DNA of 64,000 nt, from NCBI GenBank assembly GCA_965223815.1, contig OZ245019.1, positions 868,001 through 932,000 of the forward strand. Direction: 5' to 3'. Shown here one piece after another: positions 17,773 to 27,249 of the stretch. The stretch is from HKST-UBA178 sp965223815 (GTDB lineage: Bacteria; Pseudomonadota; Gammaproteobacteria; Chromatiales; Chromatiaceae). The notes beneath the pieces were generated by a model that was given only the letters and a program-made list of their open reading frames with translations, did not search any database and was not told where the DNA came from. A program made the position numbers and the translations under genes. Each line of letters starts with the position of its first letter. The stretch's first letter is position 1.

Positions 17773-19359
17773 TCAACCCTGGGCCAGCTTTCCCTCCAGC
17801 TGAAGCATTACGTCTTCGGCGAAACCGGTACCGGCCTCGGTCTCGATATTCCATACTCCATCGACACCTGCCTGCTTCAATATCCGCATCTGATCCGAGT
17901 AGTCCGCCACCGCAAACTGATAGACTGACTTGCCGACGAGTTGCTGAATACGCTGAGCGACTCCCAGATTTTCTTCGAACCCATGCAGCGCCAATAGCGC
18001 GACTTGTACATTTCCCGCCTGGGCACGGGACCAGAAATCGTCGTCGGTGACATCGGCAAGGATAACATTTCGACCTGCTGCTTTATGTCGTTCAACCACA
18101 TTGGGTTCGGCATCGATTCCCAGTATCGATCCTCCGTACTTTGCCGCCAGAGTGTCGTAGGCACCGGTTCCCAGTCGTTCCATACCGATGATTACGATCC
18201 GGGCGTTCCCCGGGTTGATGGGCGCGTCCTCGGCGAGCGGAGTCGGCGATTCGAAACGGGAGCAGAACCTTTCCAACTCGCTGTATATTCGGCGGGAGTG
18301 TTTGTTTAGGGGAGCCGCGATAATGAAAGTCATGGTCAGCGCCAAAGCGATGATGACTAACCAGTCACCACTCAACCAACCATTAGATAACGCGATAGCT
18401 CCCACGATCAGACCGAACTCACTATAGTTCGCAAGATTGAGAGAGGAGAAAACTGCGGTACGCGCTCGCAGCCGGAAACGGACGAATACCAGAAAATAGA
18501 GGCCTACCTTTACGACAACCGCCACCGCCAGGAAAAAGGCGACGATCAATGCCGGCACCGTAATGCTGCCCGACATGCCGATACTCAGGAAAAAACCCAC
18601 CAGCAGCAAATCCTTGAAACCCAGCAGCTTTTTGGACATCTCCGCTGCCGAGGGGTGGGACGCCAGAAGCGCGCCGATGACCAGGGCGCCCAAATCCCCT
18701 TTCACGCCGACGAATTCAAACAGCGCCCAGACACCGAAAGAGAGGGACAATCCGTAGAGGATTAGTAATTCTCCATGACCTACGCGGCTCATGACATGCA
18801 TCAATAGTGGTCGCAGCGGGATAAGCGCCGCCAGCCCGAGGGCCCAGACGGAAGGTATCTTTCCGGTAGAGAGTGCGAGGAACAAAACCGCGAAGATATC
18901 CTGCATAATCAGAATACCGATGGCGATCTGACCGTGCTTTGAATTGAACTCACCATGCTCTTCCAGCACCTTGACAGCAAATACCGTGCTGGAAAAACTG
19001 AGGGCAAAAGCAATCAGCAGGGCAATCTCGAACTCAAGAGCGGAAAAAAGTGCAAGCCCCGTGAAACTTAGCCAGAAGAGTGCAATGCCGAATAGCACCA
19101 CTATTATCAGCATGTGCAGGGTCGCCCCGACCCAGACGACCGGTTTCAGTAGCGAGCGTACATCCAGTTTCAGGCCGATTGTAAACAGCAGCAGGGTGAC
19201 GCCGATCTCGCCTACTTGCGATAGCAGTTCACGGTCGATGTCACCGAAAATATTAAGCGCAAATCCACCGATCAGATAGCCTACCATCGGGGGCAGACCG
19301 AAGCGCACGGACACCAGGCCGAAGACCAACGCAGGGCCAATCCAAATCAGGTCATTCAT
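17773..19359 (-). CDS. CPA2-family cation:proton antiporter with C-terminal RCK (TrkA-N) domain
   Basis: This 528-residue protein has about twelve membrane segments (1-355) typical of KefB/YbaL-like monovalent cation:proton antiporters, including LLLFTIGLKLDVRSL and IALLIAFALSFSSTVFAVKV. A cytoplasmic RCK/TrkA-N Rossmann domain starts near 385 with RIVIIGMERLGTGAYDTL and ILGIDAEPNVVERHK, the nucleotide-binding region that gates such transporters. No TrkA-C domain is present; the protein ends soon after the Rossmann fold. It converges with the SDF fusion gene and leaves 81 bases between. Likely role: potassium or sodium efflux in exchange for protons at the inner membrane. Confidence 0.9.
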   Translation of the reverse strand: MNDLIWIGPALVFGLVSVRFGLPPMVGYLIGGFALNIFGDIDRELLSQVGEIGVTLLLFTIGLKLDVRSLLKPVVWVGATLHMLIIVVLFGIALFWLSFTGLALFSALEFEIALLIAFALSFSSTVFAVKVLEEHGEFNSKHGQIAIGILIMQDIFAVLFLALSTGKIPSVWALGLAALIPLRPLLMHVMSRVGHGELLILYGLSLSFGVWALFEFVGVKGDLGALVIGALLASHPSAAEMSKKLLGFKDLLLVGFFLSIGMSGSITVPALIVAFFLAVAVVVKVGLYFLVFVRFRLRARTAVFSSLNLANYSEFGLIVGAIALSNGWLSGDWLVIIALALTMTFIIAAPLNKHSRRIYSELERFCSRFESPTPLAEDAPINPGNARIVIIGMERLGTGAYDTLAAKYGGSILGIDAEPNVVERHKAAGRNVILADVTDDDFWSRAQAGNVQVALLALHGFEENLGVAQRIQQLVGKSVYQFAVADYSDQMRILKQAGVDGVWNIETEAGTGFAEDVMLQLEGKLAQG

Positions 19360-19761
19360 AGGCTTTCATCTATTTGTGGAATCAATCGTAGGGATTTTAA
19401 GGCAGCGGTTTAGCATACGGCAGACCATAGCCATTTCGGTAATTCAGTTACCCACCTGCCATAAGGCTATTTGGTGCAACGATAACCGATTTTCTGATGC
19501 GAGTAACTAGGATTTGCAATCCAGCTCCGACGATGAGTTTGGCGCCGGTCTTGCGCTAGGCAATATTGAAACTTCGAACAAGGTAGTCGGAGCTATATGA
19601 AAACCGAAGATCGCCAATCTTTATAGAGTCGCGGTACATCCGGGAAGAACACCAGTCAGTAGCGCATGATGCGATCGGGCGGTTTGTTAGGGGCTTGATG
19701 TTGGATCAACGGCTAAAAGCGGCACCGAAGTGCCGCCTTCACAATTTTGCAAGCAGACTAC
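19360..19761. other. Intergenic region between antiporter and fasciclin genes
   Basis: About 400 bases containing the antiporter promoter side and the fasciclin terminator (19715-19736). A 14-base stretch at 19667-19680 is an exact copy of 20285-20298, inside the fasciclin coding sequence, and the flanking bases are loosely similar, so a decayed duplicate of the gene's 5' part may lie here. No coding sequence can be supported. Confidence 0.4.
19715..19736 (-). terminator. Rho-independent terminator of the fasciclin gene
   Basis: On the minus strand, 25 bases past the fasciclin stop, GCGGCAC-TTCG-GTGCCGC forms a perfect 7-bp GC-rich stem with a UUCG tetraloop, followed by TTTTAG. This is a strong intrinsic terminator in the right orientation. 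Confidence 0.85.
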
Positions 19762-20388
19762 TTACGACTGCGGAATCAAGACTTCGTCAATAACGTGGAT
19801 TACGCCGTTACTCGCAACAATATCGGCCTGGGATACCAGTATCGAATCGACTGGTACCTTCGAGCCCTCGACGGTATCCAGAGAGCTGGCCCGCGCGAGG
19901 TCTCCAGACATCATCTTGCCGGGCACGACATGATAAGTCAGCACCTTGGTTAACTGCTCCTTGTCAGCCAGCAGCGCTTCCAGTGTGCCGGGCGGAAGCT
20001 TGGCAAAAGCCTCGTCGGTGGGGGCCAGCACGGTAAACGGGCCATTGCCCTTCAGCGTGTCGACCAAATCGGCCGCCTGCACTGCCTTGACCAGCGTTTG
20101 AAACGAACCGGCCGCCACCGCGGTGTCCACTATATCGGAGCTTGGGGCAGCTTTTTGAGATTCGCCGTAACCGGATTGCTTATAGGCGGACTTGTTGCCG
20201 TAGGAGTATCCCCCCGTCTTGAAAAACATCCCTTGGTGAGGACCGGGCATGCTGTCATACATCACAGCGGGAACTAGCATGCCCTGATGCGATCGGGCTG
20301 TTTTGTCTCCCATGCAGCCATCGCCGGCGAAAGCGCTAAATGAGATAATGGTTGCTGATAAACCTGCAATTGAAAGTGTTTTGATCAC
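19762..20388 (-). CDS. Secreted fasciclin (FAS1) domain protein
   Basis: This 208-residue protein starts at GTG 20388 with AGGAG eight bases upstream. Residues 1-22 form a signal peptide ending in an alanine-rich site (ISFSAFAGD). A 60-residue region rich in Gly, Tyr, Ser and Lys follows, with two HQGM tetrapeptides. The FAS1 domain occupies about 78-208, with the family's H1 box GPFTVLAPTDEAFAKLP and H2 region LTYHVVPGKMM. FAS1 domains mediate adhesion or protein-protein contacts at the cell surface. It lies 253 bases downstream of the barrel protein gene on the same strand; a link between the two is possible but unproven. Confidence 0.92.
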   Translation of the reverse strand: MIKTLSIAGLSATIISFSAFAGDGCMGDKTARSHQGMLVPAVMYDSMPGPHQGMFFKTGGYSYGNKSAYKQSGYGESQKAAPSSDIVDTAVAAGSFQTLVKAVQAADLVDTLKGNGPFTVLAPTDEAFAKLPPGTLEALLADKEQLTKVLTYHVVPGKMMSGDLARASSLDTVEGSKVPVDSILVSQADIVASNGVIHVIDEVLIPQS

Positions 20389-20641
20389 GTCATACTCCTA
20401 GCAAAGTAATTGGGTTTGAATTTTATGCCTGCACCCGTTACTACGTCCCGTTACAAAAACTGGATCATCCGGCATATGAGCGATCAATTGCTTTCTGGCG
20501 TTTGGCTTGTGCTTGGAGTTGCGTTGTGAAATGTTGCTCCCGGGGGTAGGTAAGGAGCCGATATCGACATCGGCCTGGTTTTCCTGGGAATACGGAAGCG
20601 GTCGGGCAGTCGACTGGCGATTTGGTAATCTGGGCTAAGGA

Positions 20642-21790
20642 TTAATTCCAATTGCTGCCCACGGCAAGGTATATCACAGTGTCTTCCGGGCCGCGTGCGA
20701 TATCCAGTCCAACCCGCATTCCGTAACGGCGGGCCATCAGGTAGCGAAATCCGCCACCCCCGGCAACAATACCGTTTTCCTCACCAAGTTCACTGACGCT
20801 GTCGGCCGTCCAGCCACTGCCGATGAAGCCGACGATGCTCCACCGGGGCGTTATGTCCCAGCGGGCTTCGGTCTCAACCAGTACCACCTCTTCACCCTGA
20901 TACCTGAGCGCAGGTATGCCCCGCATATCGATATAGGGAGCGTCATAGAAGGGGACATCGCCGCTGGTAAAGTCTCCTTCGAGACGTAGACCCAGTACCA
21001 AATCAGATACCGGCCAGTAGGAGATACTCGACAATTTGGTTTTGGTGTAGTCGAAGTCTCCGCCAAAGGCCTCGTTGTAGAACATGGGTTCGAATTTAGC
21101 GTAGTGTCCGCTATTGGGTGATATGATGTTATCCCGGGTATCGTACTTCACAATTAGCCCGAGCCCGGCGGTATTGGAATCGAATTGATCCTCCGGAGCC
21201 CCGGGTATCTCACCGGATGATCGGAAATCGATATTACTCCCCAGAAAAGAGTAGCGCCCGCCGACGAAGAAGTTGCTCTCCTTGTAGCGAAAAATCAGTT
21301 CCTGGAGGAAAAACAGCCCCTGGATATTGAAATTGAGGCCGATATCATTCGGGTTGGCCTCTGATTCCACTCCATAGAACTTTAAATTGAAGTCGGCGTA
21401 GCCGGCCAAGCCGGTGTAACGTATGGTATCTTTTTTCCAACTCGCAATATGGCCTCCGCCAACCAGCCAGCTGTCGTTTTCGGTGTAGGCACCCACCACC
21501 ACCGAGACGCTCGGGGGTAGGGTGAGCATCGCATTGGGATCGTCAAGCCGCGGTGCCTCATCTTCGGCATCGTGGAGAAAGGCAACCGCTAGGCCTGCAC
21601 CGTAGCCCACCGCCGGATCGGAAATGATGAGGGGCACAGGTAAAAATCCGCTTTGGCCTGCCAGCCATTGACTTGCATCGAGTTTACCGTCCTTTGGATC
21701 CAGAAATTGGCTGAAAAACCCATTCGCCGCAAAGCATAGTGGGGAACTGAGCAATAAGACCAGAGATACCAAGCCCAATCTGGATTTCAT
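20642..21790 (-). CDS. BamA/TamA-family (Omp85 barrel) outer membrane protein without POTRA domains
   Basis: This 382-residue protein starts at ATG 21790 after GAGGGAG and has a signal peptide (MKSRLGLVSLVLLLSSPLCFA). The mature part is a series of amphipathic strands characteristic of a surface-antigen/Omp85 C-terminal barrel: GYGAGLAVAFLHD, AGLGLIVKYDTRDNIISPNS, RYQGEEVVLVETEARWDI and the closing MRVGLDIARGPEDTVIYLAV. It has no N-terminal POTRA repeats, unlike BamA or TamA, so a role in general barrel assembly is unlikely. Such short homologues are often annotated as outer membrane proteins of unknown function. Confidence 0.85.
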   Translation of the reverse strand: MKSRLGLVSLVLLLSSPLCFAANGFFSQFLDPKDGKLDASQWLAGQSGFLPVPLIISDPAVGYGAGLAVAFLHDAEDEAPRLDDPNAMLTLPPSVSVVVGAYTENDSWLVGGGHIASWKKDTIRYTGLAGYADFNLKFYGVESEANPNDIGLNFNIQGLFFLQELIFRYKESNFFVGGRYSFLGSNIDFRSSGEIPGAPEDQFDSNTAGLGLIVKYDTRDNIISPNSGHYAKFEPMFYNEAFGGDFDYTKTKLSSISYWPVSDLVLGLRLEGDFTSGDVPFYDAPYIDMRGIPALRYQGEEVVLVETEARWDITPRWSIVGFIGSGWTADSVSELGEENGIVAGGGGFRYLMARRYGMRVGLDIARGPEDTVIYLAVGSNWN

Positions 21791-22051
21791 AGACTCCCTC
21801 AATCTGAATACACCGGTGAACGGAGGCCTGGAGTAAATCGCCGATATTTTCCTTGTGGTTTCAGCGATAGTTCAGGCAAGCAGCTGGTTTCTACAATCGA
21901 GTGGCTGATTCTTGGTCAGTCTAGTGCTCTCCAGGGTGTAAGTCTATAAAGGGCCGGACGGGGGTGTATTCAAGTGTCGCTCCAAAAACTTGCCGGGCCA
22001 GGCTCACTGAACGCGTTGTCCTCTGATTTTTCTTCCGACTGTCTACGGCTA

Positions 22052-23119
22052 CTAGGATTTCGTCTTTCGATCTTTCTCTGAATCGAGTAGTGCGCGCTTG
22101 CGCTCGAGTCCCCAACGATAGCCACCGAGGCCGCCATCGCCCCGCAACACTCTGTGACAGGGTACCAATACGCCGATACGATTTGCCGCGCAGGCGGATG
22201 CAGCGGCCCGTACCGCTTTGGGATTACCGATTTCTCTTGCTAGTTCCTTGTAGGTGATCACTTCCCCTTCGTCTAGGGTGAGAAGGAATCGCCAAACTTT
22301 CATCTGAAAAGCGGTTCCCCGTAAGTCGAGAGGAAGATCGGGCCGTGGCGCGCCCTGGCTTATGTAGGCGCTGAGTGCTTCAATCCAGGCTTCTAACGCC
22401 TCTGTATCCTGAGCGGGGGATGCGGCCAATTCCGCCCGGGGGAATTCCTCCCGCAGACGGCGAGTAAGCGTTTCAGTATCATCCGCGAATTGCACAAAAC
22501 AGATCCCCCGCTCAGTGGCCGCCATGAGTATCTCTCCGAGCGCTGTTGTTCCGCAGGCGTAGGCGATTTTCTCACCCGCGCCACCAGCGCGATATGCACC
22601 CGGAGTCATACCGATATTCCGCATTTTTTCACCGTAAATCCTGCTCGGGGAACCGAAGCCGGCGGAGTATAAGGCGTCGGTGACATCGTCAGCCTTTCTG
22701 AGAGCCTCTTTGAAGTTATCCATGCGTATAGCGTCCTGGTAGGCTTTGGGTGAGACTCCGAAAGTCGCCTTGAATAGGCGCTGCAAATGCGAAGGCGAAA
22801 GACTTGCCTGTCCGGCGAGATGACTCAACGTCAAGCGGTTTTCTGGGTTGCGAGAGATGTATCGTGCAATTTCGAGCATTTTGTTTAGTTGGGGATCAAC
22901 CTCCTGCGGCTGGCAACGTTTACAGGGCCTGAATCCCGCCTCTTGTGCGGATTGAGCAGTTGGGAAGAAGCGCAAGTTCTCCGGCAGGGCTGGCCGAGAG
23001 GCGCAGGAAGGTCGGCAGAAAACGCCAGTGGTGACCACCCCGTAAAAAAACTGCTGGTCGAAGGTGTTGTCGCGGGCGGCAATAGCAGCCCGCATTGTCT
23101 GCTTGGATGGCATCTTCAT
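22052..23119 (-). CDS. ada: Ada: methylphosphotriester-responsive regulator and O6-methylguanine-DNA methyltransferase
   Basis: This is a full-length 355-residue Ada. The N-terminal zinc/methyl-acceptor module has Cys35, Cys39, Cys66 and Cys69 (FCRPSCASR, PCKRCQPQ), matching Cys38/42/69/72 of Escherichia coli Ada; Cys35 would accept methyl groups from phosphotriesters. An AraC-type DNA-binding region (about 85-175, ISRNPENRLTLSHLAGQASL) follows, then the methyltransferase domain with PCHRVL (acceptor Cys321). The alkylated protein is expected to activate its own gene. No alkB is beside it. The first ATG (23119) and one two codons later are both usable. Confidence 0.96.
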   Translation of the reverse strand: MKMPSKQTMRAAIAARDNTFDQQFFYGVVTTGVFCRPSCASRPALPENLRFFPTAQSAQEAGFRPCKRCQPQEVDPQLNKMLEIARYISRNPENRLTLSHLAGQASLSPSHLQRLFKATFGVSPKAYQDAIRMDNFKEALRKADDVTDALYSAGFGSPSRIYGEKMRNIGMTPGAYRAGGAGEKIAYACGTTALGEILMAATERGICFVQFADDTETLTRRLREEFPRAELAASPAQDTEALEAWIEALSAYISQGAPRPDLPLDLRGTAFQMKVWRFLLTLDEGEVITYKELAREIGNPKAVRAAASACAANRIGVLVPCHRVLRGDGGLGGYRWGLERKRALLDSEKDRKTKS

Positions 23120-23187
23120 CTCTGATTCCGTTGAGACCGACGATGGGTGTATCTGAGCATGGAAACTAAAATAGGGCTATCTGCTTA

Positions 23188-23205
23188 TTGCGCTGCAATA
23201 TTTTG
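23188..23205 (-). promoter_or_regulatory. Candidate Ada-binding site upstream of ada
   Basis: About 70 bases upstream of ada, the minus strand reads AATATTGCAGCGCAA, containing a GCAA half like the B box of known Ada sites with an AT-rich element upstream in place of the A box. The TTGC-GCT-GCAA core is also palindromic. The spacing does not match the Escherichia coli site exactly, so this is tentative. Confidence 0.25.
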
Positions 23206-23363
23206 AGACAACATAGAGGCGTGGTGTTGAGCCCTGTGTCACCTGACCATACCCGGCTGACTTCCCAGATCAACAAATTGCGCCGCAGGAAACGGATAGC
23301 GCTTTAACACCAAGCCCGGTTAGCCTTTGCAGTGACAGCCTAGCATAGGTACCGGAACGGAAA

Positions 23364-24311
23364 ATGAAAACCTTTGTTGAAACATCCATGGGACTCCGTG
23401 AGTGGGGGATGCTCGTTACCCTGTCGCTGCTTTGGGGCGGTTCGTTTTTTTTCGTCGAAGTTGCGATTACCCAGCTTGCCCCCTTAACCATTGTATTTTT
23501 CAGGGTTTCATTGGCGGCGCTGGCGCTCTGGATATTCGCTTTCTACCTCGGCCTGGAGCCCCCAACCGGTGTCCGGATATGGTCCGGTTTCTTGTTCATG
23601 GCGTTGTTCAACAATATCATCCCTTTTTCTTTAATCGTTTGGGGGCAGACTCATATAGCCTCTGGTTTGGCGTCGATTCTAAACGCTACCACGCCGCTGT
23701 TCACCGTTATCCTGGCCGCAAAGCTGCTGGAGGACGAAAAACCGACAGCGTCCAAAGCAATCGGTGTATTGGCGGGTTTTGCGGGTGTGATGCTGGTGAT
23801 AGGGCCCCAGGCACTCGAGGGAGTGGGCAGTGATCTCTGGGGTCAACTCGCGATTCTCGCAGCGGCACTCTCCTACGCCTTCGCAGGCGTACTTGGCCGC
23901 CGGCTGAGGGGTGTGCACCTGAATCCGGTTTTGGCAGCAGCCGGGCAGGTTACCGTCTCATCTTTTGTGATGGCGCCGATAGTCCTCTACCTCGCCCCGC
24001 CCTGGGAGTACGGTTTGCCCTCCTTGGAAGTCGCCACCGCAATGCTCGCTTTGGCTTTACTGTCCACTGCGGTCGCCTATGTTCTTTATTTCCGGATTCT
24101 CACTACGGCGGGCGCCACAAATCTTCTGCTGGTTACGTTTCTGATTCCGATTTCCGCGATCTTACTTGGCTCATTCGTACTTGGGGAGTCATTGGTGCCC
24201 CGCCATTTTTGGGGTTTGGGATTGCTTGGTATTGGCCTGACTGCCGTCGACGGCAGGTTGTGGGGTAGAAGCAATACGCTGGGGGCATCGGCGGAGGACG
24301 ATGATGGTTGA
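23364..24311 (+). CDS. EamA/DMT-superfamily permease (first of three)
   Basis: This 315-residue inner-membrane transporter has ten predicted membrane segments arranged as two EamA repeats. The first opens with LLWGGSFFFVEVAITQLAPL and the second is around LAILAAALSYAFAGVLGRRL, ending with the EamA closing pattern LGSFVLGESLVPRHFWGLGL. DMT permeases export amino acids, nucleobases or other metabolites; the substrate cannot be inferred. It is transcribed divergently from ada across a 244-base gap. Confidence 0.9.
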   Translation: MKTFVETSMGLREWGMLVTLSLLWGGSFFFVEVAITQLAPLTIVFFRVSLAALALWIFAFYLGLEPPTGVRIWSGFLFMALFNNIIPFSLIVWGQTHIASGLASILNATTPLFTVILAAKLLEDEKPTASKAIGVLAGFAGVMLVIGPQALEGVGSDLWGQLAILAAALSYAFAGVLGRRLRGVHLNPVLAAAGQVTVSSFVMAPIVLYLAPPWEYGLPSLEVATAMLALALLSTAVAYVLYFRILTTAGATNLLLVTFLIPISAILLGSFVLGESLVPRHFWGLGLLGIGLTAVDGRLWGRSNTLGASAEDDDG

Positions 24312-24352
24312 AGCGGTGTATCTACTGCAAGGAAATGGCGGCGCGACGAGAT

Positions 24353-25576
24353 TCAAAGCGCTGCGGCCTCCGGCTTGTTGCTCGAAATTTCAGGCAGCTT
24401 AAAGGAGAGCAGCGCCGCAGCGGTTACCAGTCCCGCAGACAGCCATAAACAGCCCTCGAGTCCATGCAGTTGATAAACCCAGCCTGACAACACGGTGCCC
24501 GTCAGTCGGCCACCGGCGTTGGCCATGTAATAGAACCCGACGTTCATCGATACCTTGTCGAAATCCGAGTAGGCAAGAATGAGGTAGGAATGCAGCGCAG
24601 AGTTGATCGCGAACGCAATGCCAAACAGGATAAGACCGATGATCAGTACCAGTGCCGGGTCCCAGCCTCTTCCGAGGGCAAGTGCGATTCCTACCGGGAA
24701 TAGTGCGAGCAGCAATGCCCATATTCTTGCGCTGCTGCCACCGGGCCCCTGGCCGTGATGACTACGCCGTAGCAGACGGGGTGCCGAAGCTTGAACGAAA
24801 CCGTAACCAATCACCCAGACTGCCAAAAACCCACCGACCTGAGTATGACTCCAACCAAGGACACTGGAGAGAAACACCGGCAGTCCAACGACGAACCAGA
24901 CGTCCCGGGAGCCGAATAGAAAAAAGCGGGCGGCGGACAACCAGTTAATTTCCGGTTTATTGGAGAATACCTGGGTGAACTTCGGCTTGGATTTCATTTT
25001 ACCAACACCGGAGGGGAGCAGAATCGCTGTTATGATCAATACCACGAGTAGCATGATTGCCAGCACCGTGAGCGCACCGCGAAAGCCAATCCATTGAAGG
25101 AGGGCGGCACCGATGAAAAAGCCTCCCCCCTTGAGTGCGTTTTTCGAACCTGTCAACGCGGCGACGTACTTGAAGAGCTTGGACTCGTCTCCCTTTCCGG
25201 TAAGCATCTTGACGCTGGCCTTGGCCGACATCTTATTGAGATCCTTGGCGATGCCGGATAGCGCCTGCGCCAGCATTACGTATGGAACCGAAAGCCAAAG
25301 GTCGGGAACTGTCAACATCAGCAGCGCCACCACCTGCATGCCCATACCGATGTGCATGGTGAGATTCAACCCGATACGCGCCCCCAACCAGCCGCCTACC
25401 AGATTGGTGACGATACCGAAGAACTCGTAGAACAGGAACAGCATTGCCACTTGGAAGGGCGAATAGCCCAGCAAGTGGAAGTAGAGCACCACCAGCATAC
25501 GAATGGCACCATCGGTGACGGTGAAGGCCCAGTAGCCGCCGGTCACCACCAGATAGTTTCGAATACCCTTCTCCAT
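24353..25576 (-). CDS. arsJ: ArsJ: organoarsenical efflux MFS permease
   Basis: This 407-residue major-facilitator transporter matches the ArsJ group (KGIRNYLVVTGGYWAFTVTD; GGWLGARIGLNLTMHIGMG). ArsJ exports 1-arseno-3-phosphoglycerate, made when a partner GAPDH uses arsenate in place of phosphate; the product breaks down outside the cell to release arsenate. The ATG at 25576 lies two bases after the GAPDH stop, so the genes are probably coupled; a longer reading frame starts 20 codons upstream within GAPDH and is less likely. It is the last gene of the leftward operon arsR-phosphatase-GAPDH-arsJ. Confidence 0.93.
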   Translation of the reverse strand: MEKGIRNYLVVTGGYWAFTVTDGAIRMLVVLYFHLLGYSPFQVAMLFLFYEFFGIVTNLVGGWLGARIGLNLTMHIGMGMQVVALLMLTVPDLWLSVPYVMLAQALSGIAKDLNKMSAKASVKMLTGKGDESKLFKYVAALTGSKNALKGGGFFIGAALLQWIGFRGALTVLAIMLLVVLIITAILLPSGVGKMKSKPKFTQVFSNKPEINWLSAARFFLFGSRDVWFVVGLPVFLSSVLGWSHTQVGGFLAVWVIGYGFVQASAPRLLRRSHHGQGPGGSSARIWALLLALFPVGIALALGRGWDPALVLIIGLILFGIAFAINSALHSYLILAYSDFDKVSMNVGFYYMANAGGRLTGTVLSGWVYQLHGLEGCLWLSAGLVTAAALLSFKLPEISSNKPEAAAL

Positions 25577-25578
25577 AT

Positions 25579-26580
25579 TCAGAGGCTCTGGGCGATCTTG
25601 TCGGCAATATCCATCATGCGGCAGACATAGCCCCATTCATTGTCGTACCAAGCGTAAATCTTTACTTGAGTGTCATCGATCACCATGGTTGAGGGAGCAT
25701 CGACGATAGAGGATCTCGAATCGTTGAGATAGTCGACCGATACCAGGGGCCTCTCTTCATAGCCGAGGATGCCCTCCAGCTCGCCCTCGGCTGCCGCTTT
25801 GAAATAACCGTTAACCTCTTCAGCCGTGACAGGTCGCGCCGCCTCGAACACGAAGTCGGTCAATGATGCGTTCAGCAGCGGGACGCGCACGGCATGACCG
25901 TTCAGCTTGCCGGTCAGCTCAGGAAAGATCTTGGTGATCGCCTTTGCGGATCCTGTGGTAGTGGGGATCAGTGACTGTCCGCAGGCGCGCGCCCGCCGCA
26001 GGTCTTTGTGCCCCTTGTCGACGATGATCTGGGTGTTGGTTATGTCGTGGATAGTTGTCATGCAGCCATGAACGATACCGATTTTTTCGTGCATCACCTT
26101 GACTACCGGGGCCAGGCAGTTGGTGGTGCATGAGGCCGCTGTAACCAGGTGATGTTTGGATGGGTCGTAGAGGTGGTCGTTGATGCCGTAGACCAAATTA
26201 AGCGCACCTTCGGTAGGTGCGGCGACGATCACCTTCTTTACTCCCTGATCGAAATAGGCCTGCAGTGATTCAGGCATTTTGTGGTGTGCGCCCGTTGCCT
26301 CGATCACTATATCGCAGTCCGACCAGTCGGTGCCGGCGATCTGCGGTTGGGAGGAGTAGGCCAGTGAATTGCCGTCGATAAGGATGGTGCTCTCGGTAGC
26401 CGAGCATTCCTGCTCCCAGACTCCATGTATCGAGTCGAACTTGAGTAGGTGTGACGAGCATTCCGCGGTTGCGGCGATCTCGTTCACGCGGACAAACGAC
26501 AAGGCGCTATTGCCCCAGCCCACCCGCAAACCCAATCGGCCCATGCGGCCGAAACCATTAATTCCCACTTTGATAGACAT
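25579..26580 (-). CDS. ArsJ-associated glyceraldehyde-3-phosphate dehydrogenase
   Basis: This 333-residue GAPDH has the NAD-binding start VGINGFGRMGRLGLR, catalytic Cys151 in ASCTTNC and His178 in TTIHDITNTQ, and the C-terminal WYDNEWGYV motif. Its place between a phosphatase gene and arsJ marks it as the arsenate-detoxifying paralogue rather than the glycolytic enzyme. In this pathway it converts glyceraldehyde-3-phosphate plus arsenate to 1-arseno-3-phosphoglycerate, which ArsJ exports. Six bases separate it from the phosphatase stop. Confidence 0.94.
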   Translation of the reverse strand: MSIKVGINGFGRMGRLGLRVGWGNSALSFVRVNEIAATAECSSHLLKFDSIHGVWEQECSATESTILIDGNSLAYSSQPQIAGTDWSDCDIVIEATGAHHKMPESLQAYFDQGVKKVIVAAPTEGALNLVYGINDHLYDPSKHHLVTAASCTTNCLAPVVKVMHEKIGIVHGCMTTIHDITNTQIIVDKGHKDLRRARACGQSLIPTTTGSAKAITKIFPELTGKLNGHAVRVPLLNASLTDFVFEAARPVTAEEVNGYFKAAAEGELEGILGYEERPLVSVDYLNDSRSSIVDAPSTMVIDDTQVKIYAWYDNEWGYVCRMMDIADKIAQSL

Positions 26581-26586
26581 GACGCT

Positions 26587-27099
26587 CTATTCTCCCCCTC
26601 GTTCTTGTGTCCGTTGTTCATTCAGATAATCTATATGTCGCTGCAGCACAAGCGCCTTGGGGCGCAGACGCTTTACCATTGAGAACACTTGCTCCCGGGG
26701 AATGCCTCGCTCTAGCAGTATGATGGCGGCCATCAGTCCGGTGCGCCCTGAGCCCCCCTTGCAGTGGATGGCGATCGTGCCCTTGCTGTCGAGCACGCCA
26801 TGCACTAAAGCCTTGCTCGCTTCCCAAGATTGATGAAATTCGAGGCCAGGGGCGGAATCGTCTTCAATGGGTAGATGCAACCAGCCAAGGTTGTTTTCAT
26901 TACTGACCGACGCCAGGTCATCGACACCGAACCGGGAGATTTCATCGTCGGTCATGAGTGTGAGGATGGATTCGGCACCCGCCTCTTTGAGTTGAGCGAT
27001 CGAAGTCCGCAGGTCGACTCCCTTGGTGCCGGGGCAAGGTGTGAAAAGCAGGCTGCCACCCTGATCCAATGGTAGCGCATCAATGGGGTGTGAGTTCAC
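26587..27099 (-). CDS. Dual-specificity/CDKN3-like protein phosphatase in the ArsJ operon
   Basis: This 170-residue protein has a cysteine-phosphatase fold with the signature HCKGGSGRTG (HCxxGxxR), preceded by an aspartate-bearing loop (HLPIEDDSAPG) that could supply the general acid. It resembles the cyclin-dependent kinase inhibitor 3 group of dual-specificity phosphatases. I chose GTG 27099, with AGGAGA seven bases upstream; the frame extends further but without a ribosome site. An arsenate-reductase role is possible because that chemistry also evolved on such phosphatase folds, but it is not an ArsC of the known thioredoxin or glutaredoxin types. It could instead act on a phosphorylated or arsenylated metabolite of the pathway. 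Confidence 0.85.
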   Translation of the reverse strand: MNSHPIDALPLDQGGSLLFTPCPGTKGVDLRTSIAQLKEAGAESILTLMTDDEISRFGVDDLASVSNENNLGWLHLPIEDDSAPGLEFHQSWEASKALVHGVLDSKGTIAIHCKGGSGRTGLMAAIILLERGIPREQVFSMVKRLRPKALVLQRHIDYLNEQRTQERGGE

Positions 27100-27249
27100 G
27101 GTATATCTCCTGGGGTCGGTATGCTTGTGGATTTCGATTATTCGCCGGCGGCGACATCTCACCAGGCAGGCCCGCCGGTTCAGCGGGCAGTCTCATTGGC
27201 CTCGGGAAACCGGCCGTTAACCGGGATCGTGACATGCGCTGCATCGGGT

